DNA of 39,008 nucleotides from an uncultured Peptostreptococcaceae bacterium (GCA_944383455.1 CALWPP010000012.1:1-39008), one strand, 5' to 3'. Shown: positions 18,989 through 27,407, counted from the stretch's first letter. Numbers and translations are program-made. Notes: generated by a model from the sequence alone, not told the origin.

Positions 18989-19654
18989 TTACTCCTTAAA
19001 TAAATTCCACGGATAAGTATTTGGTACTTCTGAAATAAACACTAATTTTTCTTTTGTTGTTGGATGAATTATTTCCAACTTACTAGACCAAAGAGCTATT
19101 TGCTCCCCTATTTTACTTTTTCCATATCTCTGGTCTCCATAAAGTGGATGATTTCTACTTGAAAATTGTACTCTTATTTGATGAGGTCTTCCAGTTTTTA
19201 AATCAATTTCAACTAGGCTAAATTCTTTATTTTTATTTATAGTTTTATAACTTAGTATAGCCTCTTTAGCTTCTTTATAATTTTTAGATACAACCGATAC
19301 TGTGTTAGTTTTTTTATCCTTATATAAGTAGTCTTTTAATGTATCTTCTTTTTTATCCATAACTTTATGTATAACTGCTTTATAAGTTTTTTTCATAGTT
19401 TTATTTCTAACTTGCTCTGATAGTCTTGATGCACATTTTGAAGTTTTTGCAAAAACCATAACTCCACCAACAGGTCTATCAAGCCGATGAATAAGACCAA
19501 TAAATACATTTCCAGGTTTATTGTATTTTTCTTTTAGGTATTTTTTTAAAATACTTACCATATCAATATCATTTGTATTATCTGCTTGAGACAAAATATT
19601 TATAGGTTTTTCAACAATTAATAAATGATTATCCTCGTATATAACTTTAACCAT
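18989..19654 (-). CDS. RluA-family RNA pseudouridine synthase
   Basis: Isomerises uridine to pseudouridine in rRNA or tRNA. The 221 residues (start MVKVIYEDNHLLIVEKP) carry the RluA catalytic motif HRLDRPVGG (56-64, Asp59), followed by KTYKAVI and the RPHQIRVQ segment. There is no S4 domain, so it belongs to the short RluA/TruC-like group; the target site cannot be told. The ATG has GGGAG upstream and overlaps the methyltransferase gene by eight bases. The frame is open ten codons further up, but that lies deeper in the neighbour. Confidence 0.93.
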   Translation of the reverse strand: MVKVIYEDNHLLIVEKPINILSQADNTNDIDMVSILKKYLKEKYNKPGNVFIGLIHRLDRPVGGVMVFAKTSKCASRLSEQVRNKTMKKTYKAVIHKVMDKKEDTLKDYLYKDKKTNTVSVVSKNYKEAKEAILSYKTINKNKEFSLVEIDLKTGRPHQIRVQFSSRNHPLYGDQRYGKSKIGEQIALWSSKLEIIHPTTKEKLVFISEVPNTYPWNLFKE

Positions 19655-20525
19655 TAGTTGACTCCCATCTTCCAAAAATACCACAAGGTAATACTTTTTT
19701 ATCTTTTGATGCTTTAAGACCTACTTCTCCAGCATAAACCTTACCACTTTTTGCATACTTTTTAACAGTTGTATCAAGTATATGTTCAAGTATTATTGGT
19801 GAAATACCTGTTGTGTATGAATTTATTAAAAAGAATAGTGGCTTATCACTTAAAACTTTTACGCAAAGTTCAACTAATCCAAATAATTTTTCTTCTATTT
19901 GCCAAACCTCTCCCTTTGGTCCTCTACCATAAGAAGGTGGGTCCATAATTATAGCATCATATTTATTTCCTCTTCTAATTTCTCTTTCAACAAATTTTAC
20001 AACATCATCAACTATAAACCTTACCTTCCTATCTCCTAGACCTGAAGTATGTAAATTTTCTTTTGCCCAAGTTACCATACCTTTAGATGCATCAACGTGA
20101 CAAACCTCAGCCCCAGCATAAGCACAAGCAACAGTTGCTCCTCCAGTATAGGCAAAAAGATTTAATACTTTTATAGGTCTATTTGCTTTTTTTATCATAT
20201 CAATTGACCAATCCCAATTTACTGCTTGCTCTGGAAAAAGTCCTGTGTGCTTAAATCCAGTTGGACTTATATTAAATTTTAAATCCTTATAATTTATAGT
20301 CCACTTTTCATCATACTTTTTCTTATGCTCCCAATGACCTCCACCTTTTGTACTTCTGTGGTAATGTCCGTGAGGATTTTTCCAACGATTATCCTCTTTT
20401 TCTATTGGCCACATAATTTGAGGGTCTGGTCTTCTAAGTATAATATTTCCCCAACGCTCTAATTTTTCTCCACTTCCCATATCTATAAGTTCATAATCTT
20501 TCCATTTATCTGATAATAATAACAT
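19647..20525 (-). CDS. SAM-dependent rRNA methyltransferase-like protein (COG1092)
   Basis: A class I methyltransferase of 292 residues, similar to the RlmI/RlmK large-subunit rRNA m5C/m7G group. It has motif I LNLFAYTGG (121-129), an acidic residue in VCHVDASKGM (Asp145) and the catalytic DPPSYGRG (195-202). The N-terminal PUA domain of true RlmI is absent and is replaced by about 90 residues rich in Trp, His and Gly (WKNPHGHYHRSTKGGGHW). First gene of the operon; ATG with a GGAGG site. An extended -10 (TGTTATAAT) about 35 bases upstream is a likely promoter. Confidence 0.85.
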   Translation of the reverse strand: MLLLSDKWKDYELIDMGSGEKLERWGNIILRRPDPQIMWPIEKEDNRWKNPHGHYHRSTKGGGHWEHKKKYDEKWTINYKDLKFNISPTGFKHTGLFPEQAVNWDWSIDMIKKANRPIKVLNLFAYTGGATVACAYAGAEVCHVDASKGMVTWAKENLHTSGLGDRKVRFIVDDVVKFVEREIRRGNKYDAIIMDPPSYGRGPKGEVWQIEEKLFGLVELCVKVLSDKPLFFLINSYTTGISPIILEHILDTTVKKYAKSGKVYAGEVGLKASKDKKVLPCGIFGRWESTNG

Positions 20526-20650
20526 TTTATCCTCCTATTTTTAGTGATTGATATATTATAACATAAATTAAATATAATTATCTTTATTAGATGTTATTAT
20601 GAAAGTTTATTAAGCATATTATATTATATCTTAATATTTAGGGGGTTTTT

Positions 20651-21403
20651 ATGTTTAATAATAATTCTACAAGCTGTAATTATAATTCTATTTTTACAAA
20701 ATTTAATGAAATAGTAGATTATAAGAAAAACTTTTATAGTAATATAAAGTATCCTAGTTTTCATAATCTTAAAAATTGTAACTCAAACATATCTACTAAT
20801 ATTTTAAATAATTTAAATAATACTATAAAACTAGAGATTGATACTTTTAGAACTGGAATGGAAGAAGAAGAAAAGGAAATCAACAAAGTAGATCAAGAAC
20901 AAAAACAACCATTAGTTAGATACAAATTGATTTCTGACTATATGGTTACTTTTAATAAATCATTTGTACTTAGTAATATAATAAACTTAATGACATTTGT
21001 AGATACTATAAGTAGTAATACAAACAATAATATAAGTAGCAACACTAATAATACAAATATAAAATATAACGAATTATATAACTATAATATTGATTTGACA
21101 ACTGGAAAAACTATTTTTTTAAAAGATGTATTTATACCTAATATTGATTATAAAACAGTTATTACAAATTATATAAAATACAAAATGAATCAGAATAAAC
21201 AAATGTTTTTTGAAAATACTTTTATTGAAATAGTAGATGACCAAGCATTTTATTTAACTGATGAAGCTTTAGTTATTTATTTTGAAGCTGGTACACTAGC
21301 ACCTGAAAATTTTGGAACAATTAAATTTAGAATGGAGTATAAAAAATTCTTACCTTATATAAGACCAAAATTTTATTGTACTCCACAAAATTTAGTTATG
21401 TAA
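20651..21403 (+). CDS. DUF3298-like (RsiV/PdaC-type) domain protein
   Basis: A 250-residue protein whose second half resembles DUF3298: YNYNIDLTTGKTIFLKDVF (144-160), a long helix, then FYLTDEALVIYFEAGTLAP and a final IKFRMEYKKFLPYI strand. The KYPSF piece at 33-37 fits the DUF4163 part that normally precedes it. Two oddities: there is no signal peptide or membrane segment, although the family is usually extracellular, and residues 119-137 are a Ser/Asn/Thr low-complexity stretch where the family normally has its conserved Gly/His loop. ATG with AGGGGG five bases upstream. It stands alone on the plus strand and ends at a shared terminator. Confidence 0.7.
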   Translation: MFNNNSTSCNYNSIFTKFNEIVDYKKNFYSNIKYPSFHNLKNCNSNISTNILNNLNNTIKLEIDTFRTGMEEEEKEINKVDQEQKQPLVRYKLISDYMVTFNKSFVLSNIINLMTFVDTISSNTNNNISSNTNNTNIKYNELYNYNIDLTTGKTIFLKDVFIPNIDYKTVITNYIKYKMNQNKQMFFENTFIEIVDDQAFYLTDEALVIYFEAGTLAPENFGTIKFRMEYKKFLPYIRPKFYCTPQNLVM

Positions 21404-21406
21404 ATA

Positions 21407-21435
21407 AAAACTTCGCTAATATTTAGCGAAGTTTT
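21407..21435. terminator. Bidirectional terminator
   Basis: A 13-bp perfect stem (AACTTCGCTAA with its complement) and 3-base loop with A/T tracts on both sides, between two convergent genes: the DUF3298-like gene (+) and the SLH protein gene (-). Confidence 0.88.
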
Positions 21436-21445
21436 TTATTTATAA

Positions 21446-23332
21446 TTAATTTGTAACAACTGTTATGTTAAATTCTTTTCCATTTTCACCAACTAAAGTT
21501 TGTAAATTTTCTTTAGTTAATGTAACAGTTATTATAGCACCATTTTCAAGTGTTTTTGGTAACTCAACTTCTTTACCATTTATTATAATCTTATTAACTT
21601 TTTTATCTTTAGCTGTTTCTACTCTTAAAGTAAATCCATCAGTATTATTTAAATCAAAATTTTGTCCATTAGCATCTTTATCATTAAGTAATACTTTCGT
21701 AGTATCTCCTGTAGTTGTACCAGAAGTTGTAACATCTAACTTAATTGTTTCATCTGTTGTTACAGTAGAATTAGTAGTTATTGATGAAACAATTATAGTT
21801 GATGATGTAGTTATTGGAGTTGAAGGCTCTATTGGAGTTGCTGGAATTGTTAATCTCCAAGTTCCATTTGTACCACCAATATAGTTTTCGTTATTTTTTC
21901 CTTCTTTATATGACTTACCTTCTCCATCAAATAATAATGCTACCTCATTAATATTATTAGTTTTATTTATTAAGTTAAGTTTAGCATTTTCGCTTCCTGA
22001 TTTGGCAACTATACTTCTATAAGAATCATTATATGTTAATTCACCATTAACTATCATATAATGAGTTTTTTCTGAGCCAATTACTGCTCCAAACTCAAAT
22101 GATAATGTTCCACTATTTAGTGTTAAAGCAGACTTTTCTTTTGCATTTAATATCCAGTTATCTTTTTTACCAATTGATAGTTTTGAATTTACAGTTACAT
22201 TATCTATTTTAGCTTGAACTTCAGCTAAATTTGAAACATACATAGTACCATTTCCAAGTGTTATAACACCATTTCCAGTTATCTTAGCATCATTATTTCT
22301 TATATCTTTTGTAAATTTAGATACTCCTTCAGATAAAGTACTTAAAGTACCACCATTTTCTAATGACATAGTACCATTTAACTCCATATCACCTTTACCT
22401 AAATCAACAGTAGCATTTGATTCTACATTTATTGTAGCATCTTTATCTAATGTTACTTTAGAACCTTCAGTAACTTTTAAAGTTCCTTCTAATTTAGCAG
22501 TACCTGATATTGATGAGTTACCAGATAAAACTAAAGTTTTACCTGCTGGTACAACTGCACCGTCTTCTAATTTAACATCTTCTAATTTAACTTCATCTTT
22601 ACCATTAAATTCATTTTTTAAATCTTCAGAAGTAACAGGTTTTTGTTCTGGATTAGGTGTTGGATAAACAGGATAGTATCCGTTATCTGAGTTTGAATTC
22701 TTATAATCTCTACTTTCTGCTGTTAATCTAACACTTTCTGCTCTTGTAGCGTTATCTTTTGGTTTAAAAGTTTTATCTGTGTATCCTTCTATTATTCCTT
22801 TTTCAGCTAATCCGTCAACATATTTTTTAGCCCAAGGAGCTATTTTAGAATCATCTAAGAAGTCAGTTTTTCCATCTCCACTAACATTTAAAACCATTCC
22901 TAATATTTTAGCCATTTGCTCTCTAGTTATTTCTTCGTTCGGTCTAAATGTATTATCTTCAAATCCGTTTATATATCCTTTTTTAACTGCTATTTGTATA
23001 TCTTCTGTATACCAAGCATCTTTTTTAACATCTTTGAAAGATTGATCTCCTTTAGTATTAAATCCAAAAGCTCTATTTACTATTCTAACAAACTCTGCTC
23101 TTGTTATTTTATTGCTTGGTCTAAAAGTTTTGTCTGGGTATCCTTGTAGTATTCCTTCTTTTATAAAAGCATCTATTTGCTTTTTAGCCCAGTGATTATC
23201 AGCTACGTCAGTTACTACAGTAGTCGATATTGCTTGTTGATTTGCAAATACTTTAACTGTTGGTGCTGTTATTCCTAAAACAACTGTAACAGCAAGTCCA
23301 GTTAAAAGCATTCTTTTTCTGAATTGCTTCAT
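21446..23332 (-). CDS. Surface protein with three SLH domains
   Basis: A secreted cell-wall protein of 628 residues. A signal peptide (1-30, cleavage after VFA) is followed by three S-layer-homology domains (about 41-88, 98-146, 159-203), with the motifs ITRAE (76-80), ITREQ (135-139) and ATRAE (195-199) that bind pyruvylated wall polymers. Residues 230-480 are repetitive beta-strand sequence, such as LEDVKLEDGAVVPAGKTLVL, suggesting a beta-helix. A Thr/Ser-rich linker (about 500-540) and a small C-terminal beta domain follow. No catalytic motif was seen, so adhesion or structure is likely. It is monocistronic, with a strong promoter carrying an inverted repeat. Confidence 0.92.
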   Translation of the reverse strand: MKQFRKRMLLTGLAVTVVLGITAPTVKVFANQQAISTTVVTDVADNHWAKKQIDAFIKEGILQGYPDKTFRPSNKITRAEFVRIVNRAFGFNTKGDQSFKDVKKDAWYTEDIQIAVKKGYINGFEDNTFRPNEEITREQMAKILGMVLNVSGDGKTDFLDDSKIAPWAKKYVDGLAEKGIIEGYTDKTFKPKDNATRAESVRLTAESRDYKNSNSDNGYYPVYPTPNPEQKPVTSEDLKNEFNGKDEVKLEDVKLEDGAVVPAGKTLVLSGNSSISGTAKLEGTLKVTEGSKVTLDKDATINVESNATVDLGKGDMELNGTMSLENGGTLSTLSEGVSKFTKDIRNNDAKITGNGVITLGNGTMYVSNLAEVQAKIDNVTVNSKLSIGKKDNWILNAKEKSALTLNSGTLSFEFGAVIGSEKTHYMIVNGELTYNDSYRSIVAKSGSENAKLNLINKTNNINEVALLFDGEGKSYKEGKNNENYIGGTNGTWRLTIPATPIEPSTPITTSSTIIVSSITTNSTVTTDETIKLDVTTSGTTTGDTTKVLLNDKDANGQNFDLNNTDGFTLRVETAKDKKVNKIIINGKEVELPKTLENGAIITVTLTKENLQTLVGENGKEFNITVVTN

Positions 23333-23379
23333 TTTTTAATTCCCCCTATTATAAATTTTTAATTTTTCATTACACAAGT

Positions 23380-23408
23380 ATTATAGCAATCATTAAAATG
23401 ATTGTAAA
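23380..23408 (-). promoter_or_regulatory. SLH-protein promoter with operator-like dyad
   Basis: On the minus strand TTTACA (23403-23408), 17 bases, then TATAAT (23380-23385). The spacer is filled by the inverted repeat CAATCATT-TT-AATGATTG (23387-23404), which overlaps the -35. A second 7-bp dyad (AATACTT…AAGTATT) lies just upstream at 23407-23427. Both look like repressor or activator sites. Confidence 0.75.
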
Positions 23409-23475
23409 TACTTATATAAAAAGTATTACGATATAAAAAATACGACAAATAAAAAATAAATTTATTCACTAATAT

Positions 23476-23985
23476 TTATGTTAAATATTTTTCCATTCTT
23501 ATGTCATTATGCCATTTATTATTATAATAAGTAAAATCTTTTAATATTTTCACCTCATTATATCCCAATTTTTTGTATAATTTATATGCTCTCTCATTAA
23601 ATGCAAATATACCTACTTCTATTCTATCTATTTTAAGTTTTTTAACTTTCCTTTCAAGAAGTTTTACAACTTGTTCTCCAATACCTTTTCCTCTGTAATC
23701 TTTTTTACCAATACATAAACTAATCCAAGCAGTTTTTTCTTGTCTACTAAGAAATAAAAAATCAACATCAATAGTAGCATAACCTATTAATTTATTATCA
23801 TATTCAATCATATATGCATATTTACTCTTTTTTAAAACTTTTTGTAATTCTTTAATACTTAAATCTTTTAATTCACACTCTGAGAAATTTGGTCTTAGAA
23901 AATGTCTTATTTCATATTCATTATCCCAAACTCTTACAGCTTTTAAGTACTCTAAATTACTCTTTTCTAGTTTTATCAATCTCAT
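23476..23985 (-). CDS. GNAT family N-acetyltransferase
   Basis: A 169-residue acetyl-CoA-dependent acetyltransferase. The CoA-binding signature is KDYRGKGIGEQVVKLL (Gln/Arg-x-x-Gly-x-Gly pattern), followed by NERAYKLYKKLGYNEV, the usual last helix and strand. The N-terminal LEKSNLEYLKAVRVWDNE is typical of ribosomal-protein or RimJ-like members, but the substrate is unknown. ATG with an AGGAG site. Divergent from the M29 peptidase gene and transcribed alone. Confidence 0.88.
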   Translation of the reverse strand: MRLIKLEKSNLEYLKAVRVWDNEYEIRHFLRPNFSECELKDLSIKELQKVLKKSKYAYMIEYDNKLIGYATIDVDFLFLSRQEKTAWISLCIGKKDYRGKGIGEQVVKLLERKVKKLKIDRIEVGIFAFNERAYKLYKKLGYNEVKILKDFTYYNNKWHNDIRMEKYLT

Positions 23986-24015
23986 AAATTTACTCCTTTT
24001 TGACTTTATAAATCA

Positions 24016-24024
24016 ATTATAACA
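24016..24024 (-). promoter_or_regulatory. Candidate extended -10 promoter for the GNAT gene
   Basis: TGTTATAAT on the minus strand, about 30 bases before the start codon. No good -35 hexamer is seen 17 bases upstream, so it would rely on the TG extension. Confidence 0.4.
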
Positions 24025-24066
24025 CCATTTTATATAAAATTTTAAAAAATATAACAAAAAATAAAG

Positions 24067-24094
24067 TATAGATTAATATTATAATTAATCTATA
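24067..24094. repeat. Perfect 11-bp inverted repeat in a divergent intergenic region
   Basis: Arms TATAGATTAAT and ATTAATCTATA with a 6-base ATTATA loop. It lies between the divergent GNAT and M29 peptidase genes. There is no T tract suited to a terminator on either side; it may be an operator or an AT cruciform. Confidence 0.6.
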
Positions 24095-24193
24095 AATTTT
24101 ACTAAAAAATATTAATTTCAATAATTTTTATATATTTGTATTTTTTATTTATTTTGTATTAAAATATAAATAAAAAATTTAAGGAGAACTAGT

Positions 24194-25423
24194 ATGAGTT
24201 TTGAAAAAAATTTAGATAAATATGCACACCTTGCAGTTGAGATTGGTGTAAATATTCAGCCAAACGAAACTTTAGTTGTAAGAAGTCCTATTCAATGTGC
24301 AGATTTTGTTAGAAAAGTAGTTAAAAAAGCTTATAATTTAGGTGCAAAAAAAGTTCACGTGGAATGGTCAGATGAAGAGTGTTCTTTAATAGAGTACTTA
24401 AATGCTCCTGATGAAACTTTTAATTCATTTCCAAAATGGACTGCCCAAAAATATACAGATATAGCTAAAGAAGGAGGAGCATTTTTAACTATTTATGCAC
24501 AAAACCCTGAACTACTTAAAGATGTTGATCCTCAAAGAGTAGCAAATTTTCAAAAAGCTTCTGCTACTGCTCTTAAAGAGTGGAGGTCTTTAACTTCTTC
24601 TGATAAATGTAAGTGGAGTATCATATCAATTCCAACAGAGTCTTGGGCTACTAAAGTCTTCCCTAATATATCAAAGGAAGAAGCTATGGATAAACTTTGG
24701 GAAGCAATATTTAAGTGTACAAGAGTAGATAATGATGACCCTATACTAGCTTGGAAAAAACACAACAAAAACTTAAAATCTAAAATGGATTTTCTAAACG
24801 ACAGAAATTTTAAGTCTCTTCATTTCAAATCTAAAAAAACTGATTTAACTATGGAACTTCCTAAGGGTCATATATGGCAAAGTGGAGCAAGCTTAGACCC
24901 AAAAGGAGTTAATTTTAATGCTAATATGCCAACTGAAGAAGTATTTTCTATGCCCCATAAATTTAAGGTTAATGGGATAGTACATAGTACAAAACCATTA
25001 GTTTACGGAGGAAATACTATTGATAATTTTTCTTTAACTTTTAAAGACGGAAAAATAGTTGAATTTACTGCTGAAAAAGGATACGAAACATTAAAAAAAT
25101 TAATAGAAACTGATGAGGGTTCTCATTACTTAGGTGAGGTTGCTTTAGTTCCATTTAATTCACCTATTTCAAATACTAATATAATTTTTTATAATACTTT
25201 ATTTGATGAAAATGCATCTTGTCATTTTGCTATTGGTTCAGCTTATAAAGGTTGTATAAAAAATGGTGATACATATAAAGATGAAGAACTTGATAAATAC
25301 GGAATAAACGATAGTTTAACTCACGTTGATTTTATGATAGGTTCTGATGATATGGATATCATTGGTACTACTTATAATGATGAAAAAGTACAAATATTTA
25401 AAAATGGTAACTGGGCATTTTAA
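24194..25423 (+). CDS. Aminopeptidase, M29 family
   Basis: A metal-dependent cytoplasmic aminopeptidase of the AmpS/PepS/AmpII family, 409 residues, the usual length. The C-terminal metal-binding part shows the conserved order VEFTAEKG (Glu), LGEVALVPFNSPIS (Glu), NASCHFAIGSAY (His) and SLTHVDFMIG (His and Asp). The N-terminal domain begins DKYAHLAVEIGVNIQPNETLVV, also typical. It releases N-terminal residues from peptides, which suits an amino-acid-fermenting clostridium. ATG with AAGGAGAA eight bases upstream. Single gene ended by a strong terminator. Confidence 0.95.
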   Translation: MSFEKNLDKYAHLAVEIGVNIQPNETLVVRSPIQCADFVRKVVKKAYNLGAKKVHVEWSDEECSLIEYLNAPDETFNSFPKWTAQKYTDIAKEGGAFLTIYAQNPELLKDVDPQRVANFQKASATALKEWRSLTSSDKCKWSIISIPTESWATKVFPNISKEEAMDKLWEAIFKCTRVDNDDPILAWKKHNKNLKSKMDFLNDRNFKSLHFKSKKTDLTMELPKGHIWQSGASLDPKGVNFNANMPTEEVFSMPHKFKVNGIVHSTKPLVYGGNTIDNFSLTFKDGKIVEFTAEKGYETLKKLIETDEGSHYLGEVALVPFNSPISNTNIIFYNTLFDENASCHFAIGSAYKGCIKNGDTYKDEELDKYGINDSLTHVDFMIGSDDMDIIGTTYNDEKVQIFKNGNWAF

Positions 25424-25431
25424 ATAAAAAA

Positions 25432-25455
25432 GAGAGGTTTTTACCTCTCCTTTTT
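25432..25455 (+). terminator. Terminator of the M29 aminopeptidase gene
   Basis: A 7-bp stem GAGAGGT/ACCTCTC with a 4-T loop, followed by CTTTTTG, starting eight bases after the stop. Confidence 0.85.
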
Positions 25456-25580
25456 GTTGACGATAAATTTTATTAATTAACCATTAAAGGATTAATTTCT
25501 CATTCCTTATTATACACAATTTATACAGCTAAATCAAACCTATATTAAAATATAATTATGTAGAGTAATGTCAAAGTTTC

Positions 25581-26225
25581 TCATATAAATAAAATACTTT
25601 TTATAGTATCACTTCCTAAAAACATAACTAAAAAACAAGCTACAGAAATAAAAGGTCCAAAAGGTATAACTGAGTTAAAATCTAACTTTTTTATCTTACA
25701 ATAAATAAAAAGTATAATCCCAAATATAGCTCCTATATGAATACTCATTATAATAGTCAATATTCCACCTTCAGTTCCTAAAAATAAGCCTATCATAAAA
25801 AATAGTTTTAAATCTCCTCCTCCAATAACTTCTTTTTTAGTTATATTGCTAAAGATATAAGCTACTAAATAAGGTATTAAAAAACATAATACACCACTTA
25901 AAATATTTCTGTTTTTGTAAAAAATATTAACTAAAATACTAACTACACTACCAAAAATAATTAACTCATCAGGTATAATAAAGTTATCTATATCTATAAA
26001 TGTTATTATTATTAAAATTGAAGTTAATAAAATAAAGTAAAAAGTCTTAATTGAAAAACTATACCTATAATAAATGCTCATAAATACTATTGTGGTTGTT
26101 ATAGTTATTAGTAATTTTTTCGTTATTGTTTTGTTGTATTTAAAATATTTACTTGATATTTTTTCTACTAGATAATTTAATAATAAACCTGCAAAAACAC
26201 TACTTAAAATTAAACTTAAGCCCAT
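25581..26225 (-). CDS. Prepilin peptidase (A24 family), short form
   Basis: A membrane aspartyl protease that cleaves type IV prepilin leaders. The 214 residues have about six or seven hydrophobic segments and both catalytic motifs: TFIDIDNFIIPDE (Asp78) and VIGGGDLKL (Asp138). The N-terminal cytoplasmic methyltransferase domain with paired CxxC motifs, present in classical PilD, is absent, so it may cleave without N-methylation or belong to the short archaeal/TadV-like type. It overlaps the 3' end of pilT by ten bases. No prepilin gene lies in the window. A PilD role is likely from the neighbour. Confidence 0.88.
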   Translation of the reverse strand: MGLSLILSSVFAGLLLNYLVEKISSKYFKYNKTITKKLLITITTTIVFMSIYYRYSFSIKTFYFILLTSILIIITFIDIDNFIIPDELIIFGSVVSILVNIFYKNRNILSGVLCFLIPYLVAYIFSNITKKEVIGGGDLKLFFMIGLFLGTEGGILTIIMSIHIGAIFGIILFIYCKIKKLDFNSVIPFGPFISVACFLVMFLGSDTIKSILFI

Positions 26226-27280
26226 CTTTCAATCCTTATCATATTTTCAACAAATTCAATATCATTACAATTTTCTATTAAAGTTTCTTTAGATATAGTT
26301 TTTTCTCTGTATAATCTGACTAAATCTTGGTCTAAAGTTTTCATATTATTTTTTGAGCTTGTTTGGATTATATTTTGAATTTGATAAGTTTTATTTTCTC
26401 TTATTAAATTTCTAATAGCAGGAGTTACAATCATAACTTCAGCTACTAAAACTCTTTTTCCATAATTAGTCTTTACTAACTTCTGACAAATTATAGCTTG
26501 AAGTACAGTTGAAAGTTGCATTCTTATTTGATTTTGTCTACTAGATTCAAAACTATCTATAATTCTATCAATACTTTTTGATGCACCCATAGTATGAAGA
26601 GTTGAAAAAACTAAATGACCAGTTTCTGATGCTTTAAGTGATGCTTCTATTGTATCAGTATCTCTCATTTCTCCAATTAATATGACATCTGGGTCTTGCC
26701 TTAGAATTGATTTAAGACCTGTGTTATAATTTTTTGTATCTATTTTTATTTCTCTTTGATTTATTAAAGATTTGTTACTTTTGTGAATATATTCGATTGG
26801 GTCTTCTAAAGTTATGATATGCTTTTTTTGAGTATTATTAATTTTATCTATTATACTTGATAGGGTTGTACTTTTTCCACTTCCAGTTACACCAGTTATT
26901 AATATAAGTCCACTTTGCTTTTTATAAATACTTTCTAGTACGTTTTTTAATCCAAGTTCTTCAAAGGATAGTATTTTTGAGTTAATTATTCTTATAGACA
27001 ATGAATAGCTTCCTTTTTGCTTATAAGCATTTATTCTAAGTCTAGTATTATCTATTAACGTTTTTGATAAATCAACTTCATTTTCTTTTTCTAAAACTAC
27101 TATATATTCTTCTCCTATTAATTCTTTTGTTAATAATTGTGTTTCATTATTATTAAGTTCATAGTCATTAAAATTTAATAAGTCACCATTAATTCTAAAT
27201 TTTATTTTACTATTTGAACTTATATGAATGTCTGAAGCTAAAAGTTTTATAGCTTCATTTAATACATCAAATATACTCAT
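26216..27280 (-). CDS. pilT: Type IV pilus retraction ATPase PilT
   Basis: A hexameric cytoplasmic ATPase that powers pilus retraction and twitching. The 354 residues include the N-terminal ASDIHIS segment, Walker A GVTGSGKST (130-138), the Asp box TLEDPIEYIH (157-166), Walker B DPDVILIGEMRD (196-207), the His box TGHLVFSTLHT (220-230) and the PilT-specific AIRNLIRENKTYQI near the C-terminus. This last motif marks PilT rather than PilB. ATG with AAGGTG. It is coupled to the prepilin peptidase gene, but PilB, PilC, PilM-O and pilins are not nearby, so the rest of the machine must be encoded elsewhere. Confidence 0.94.
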   Translation of the reverse strand: MSIFDVLNEAIKLLASDIHISSNSKIKFRINGDLLNFNDYELNNNETQLLTKELIGEEYIVVLEKENEVDLSKTLIDNTRLRINAYKQKGSYSLSIRIINSKILSFEELGLKNVLESIYKKQSGLILITGVTGSGKSTTLSSIIDKINNTQKKHIITLEDPIEYIHKSNKSLINQREIKIDTKNYNTGLKSILRQDPDVILIGEMRDTDTIEASLKASETGHLVFSTLHTMGASKSIDRIIDSFESSRQNQIRMQLSTVLQAIICQKLVKTNYGKRVLVAEVMIVTPAIRNLIRENKTYQIQNIIQTSSKNNMKTLDQDLVRLYREKTISKETLIENCNDIEFVENMIRIERWA

Positions 27281-27330
27281 ATTATCACCTTATTTATTTT
27301 TCTGTAATTATATCCAATTATATTAAATTT

Positions 27331-27372
27331 TATACATAAAGTTAGATTTTAATTAAAACCACTCTATGTATA
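27331..27372. repeat. 42-bp imperfect palindrome upstream of pilT
   Basis: Outer arms TATACATA/TATGTATA and an inner TTTTAATTAAAA core with mismatched segments between. It lies between the hemerythrin and pilT genes. It lacks the T tract of a good terminator, so an operator or a weak terminator of the hemerythrin message are both possible. Confidence 0.5.
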
Positions 27373-27407
27373 ATTAAATATTTAAACGATATTTCTTATA
27401 ATAAATA

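Noticed and set aside
21465..23149. Three plus-strand open frames opposite the SLH protein gene
   Set aside because: They are antisense shadows of a clearly coding gene with signal peptide and SLH motifs, without ribosome sites.
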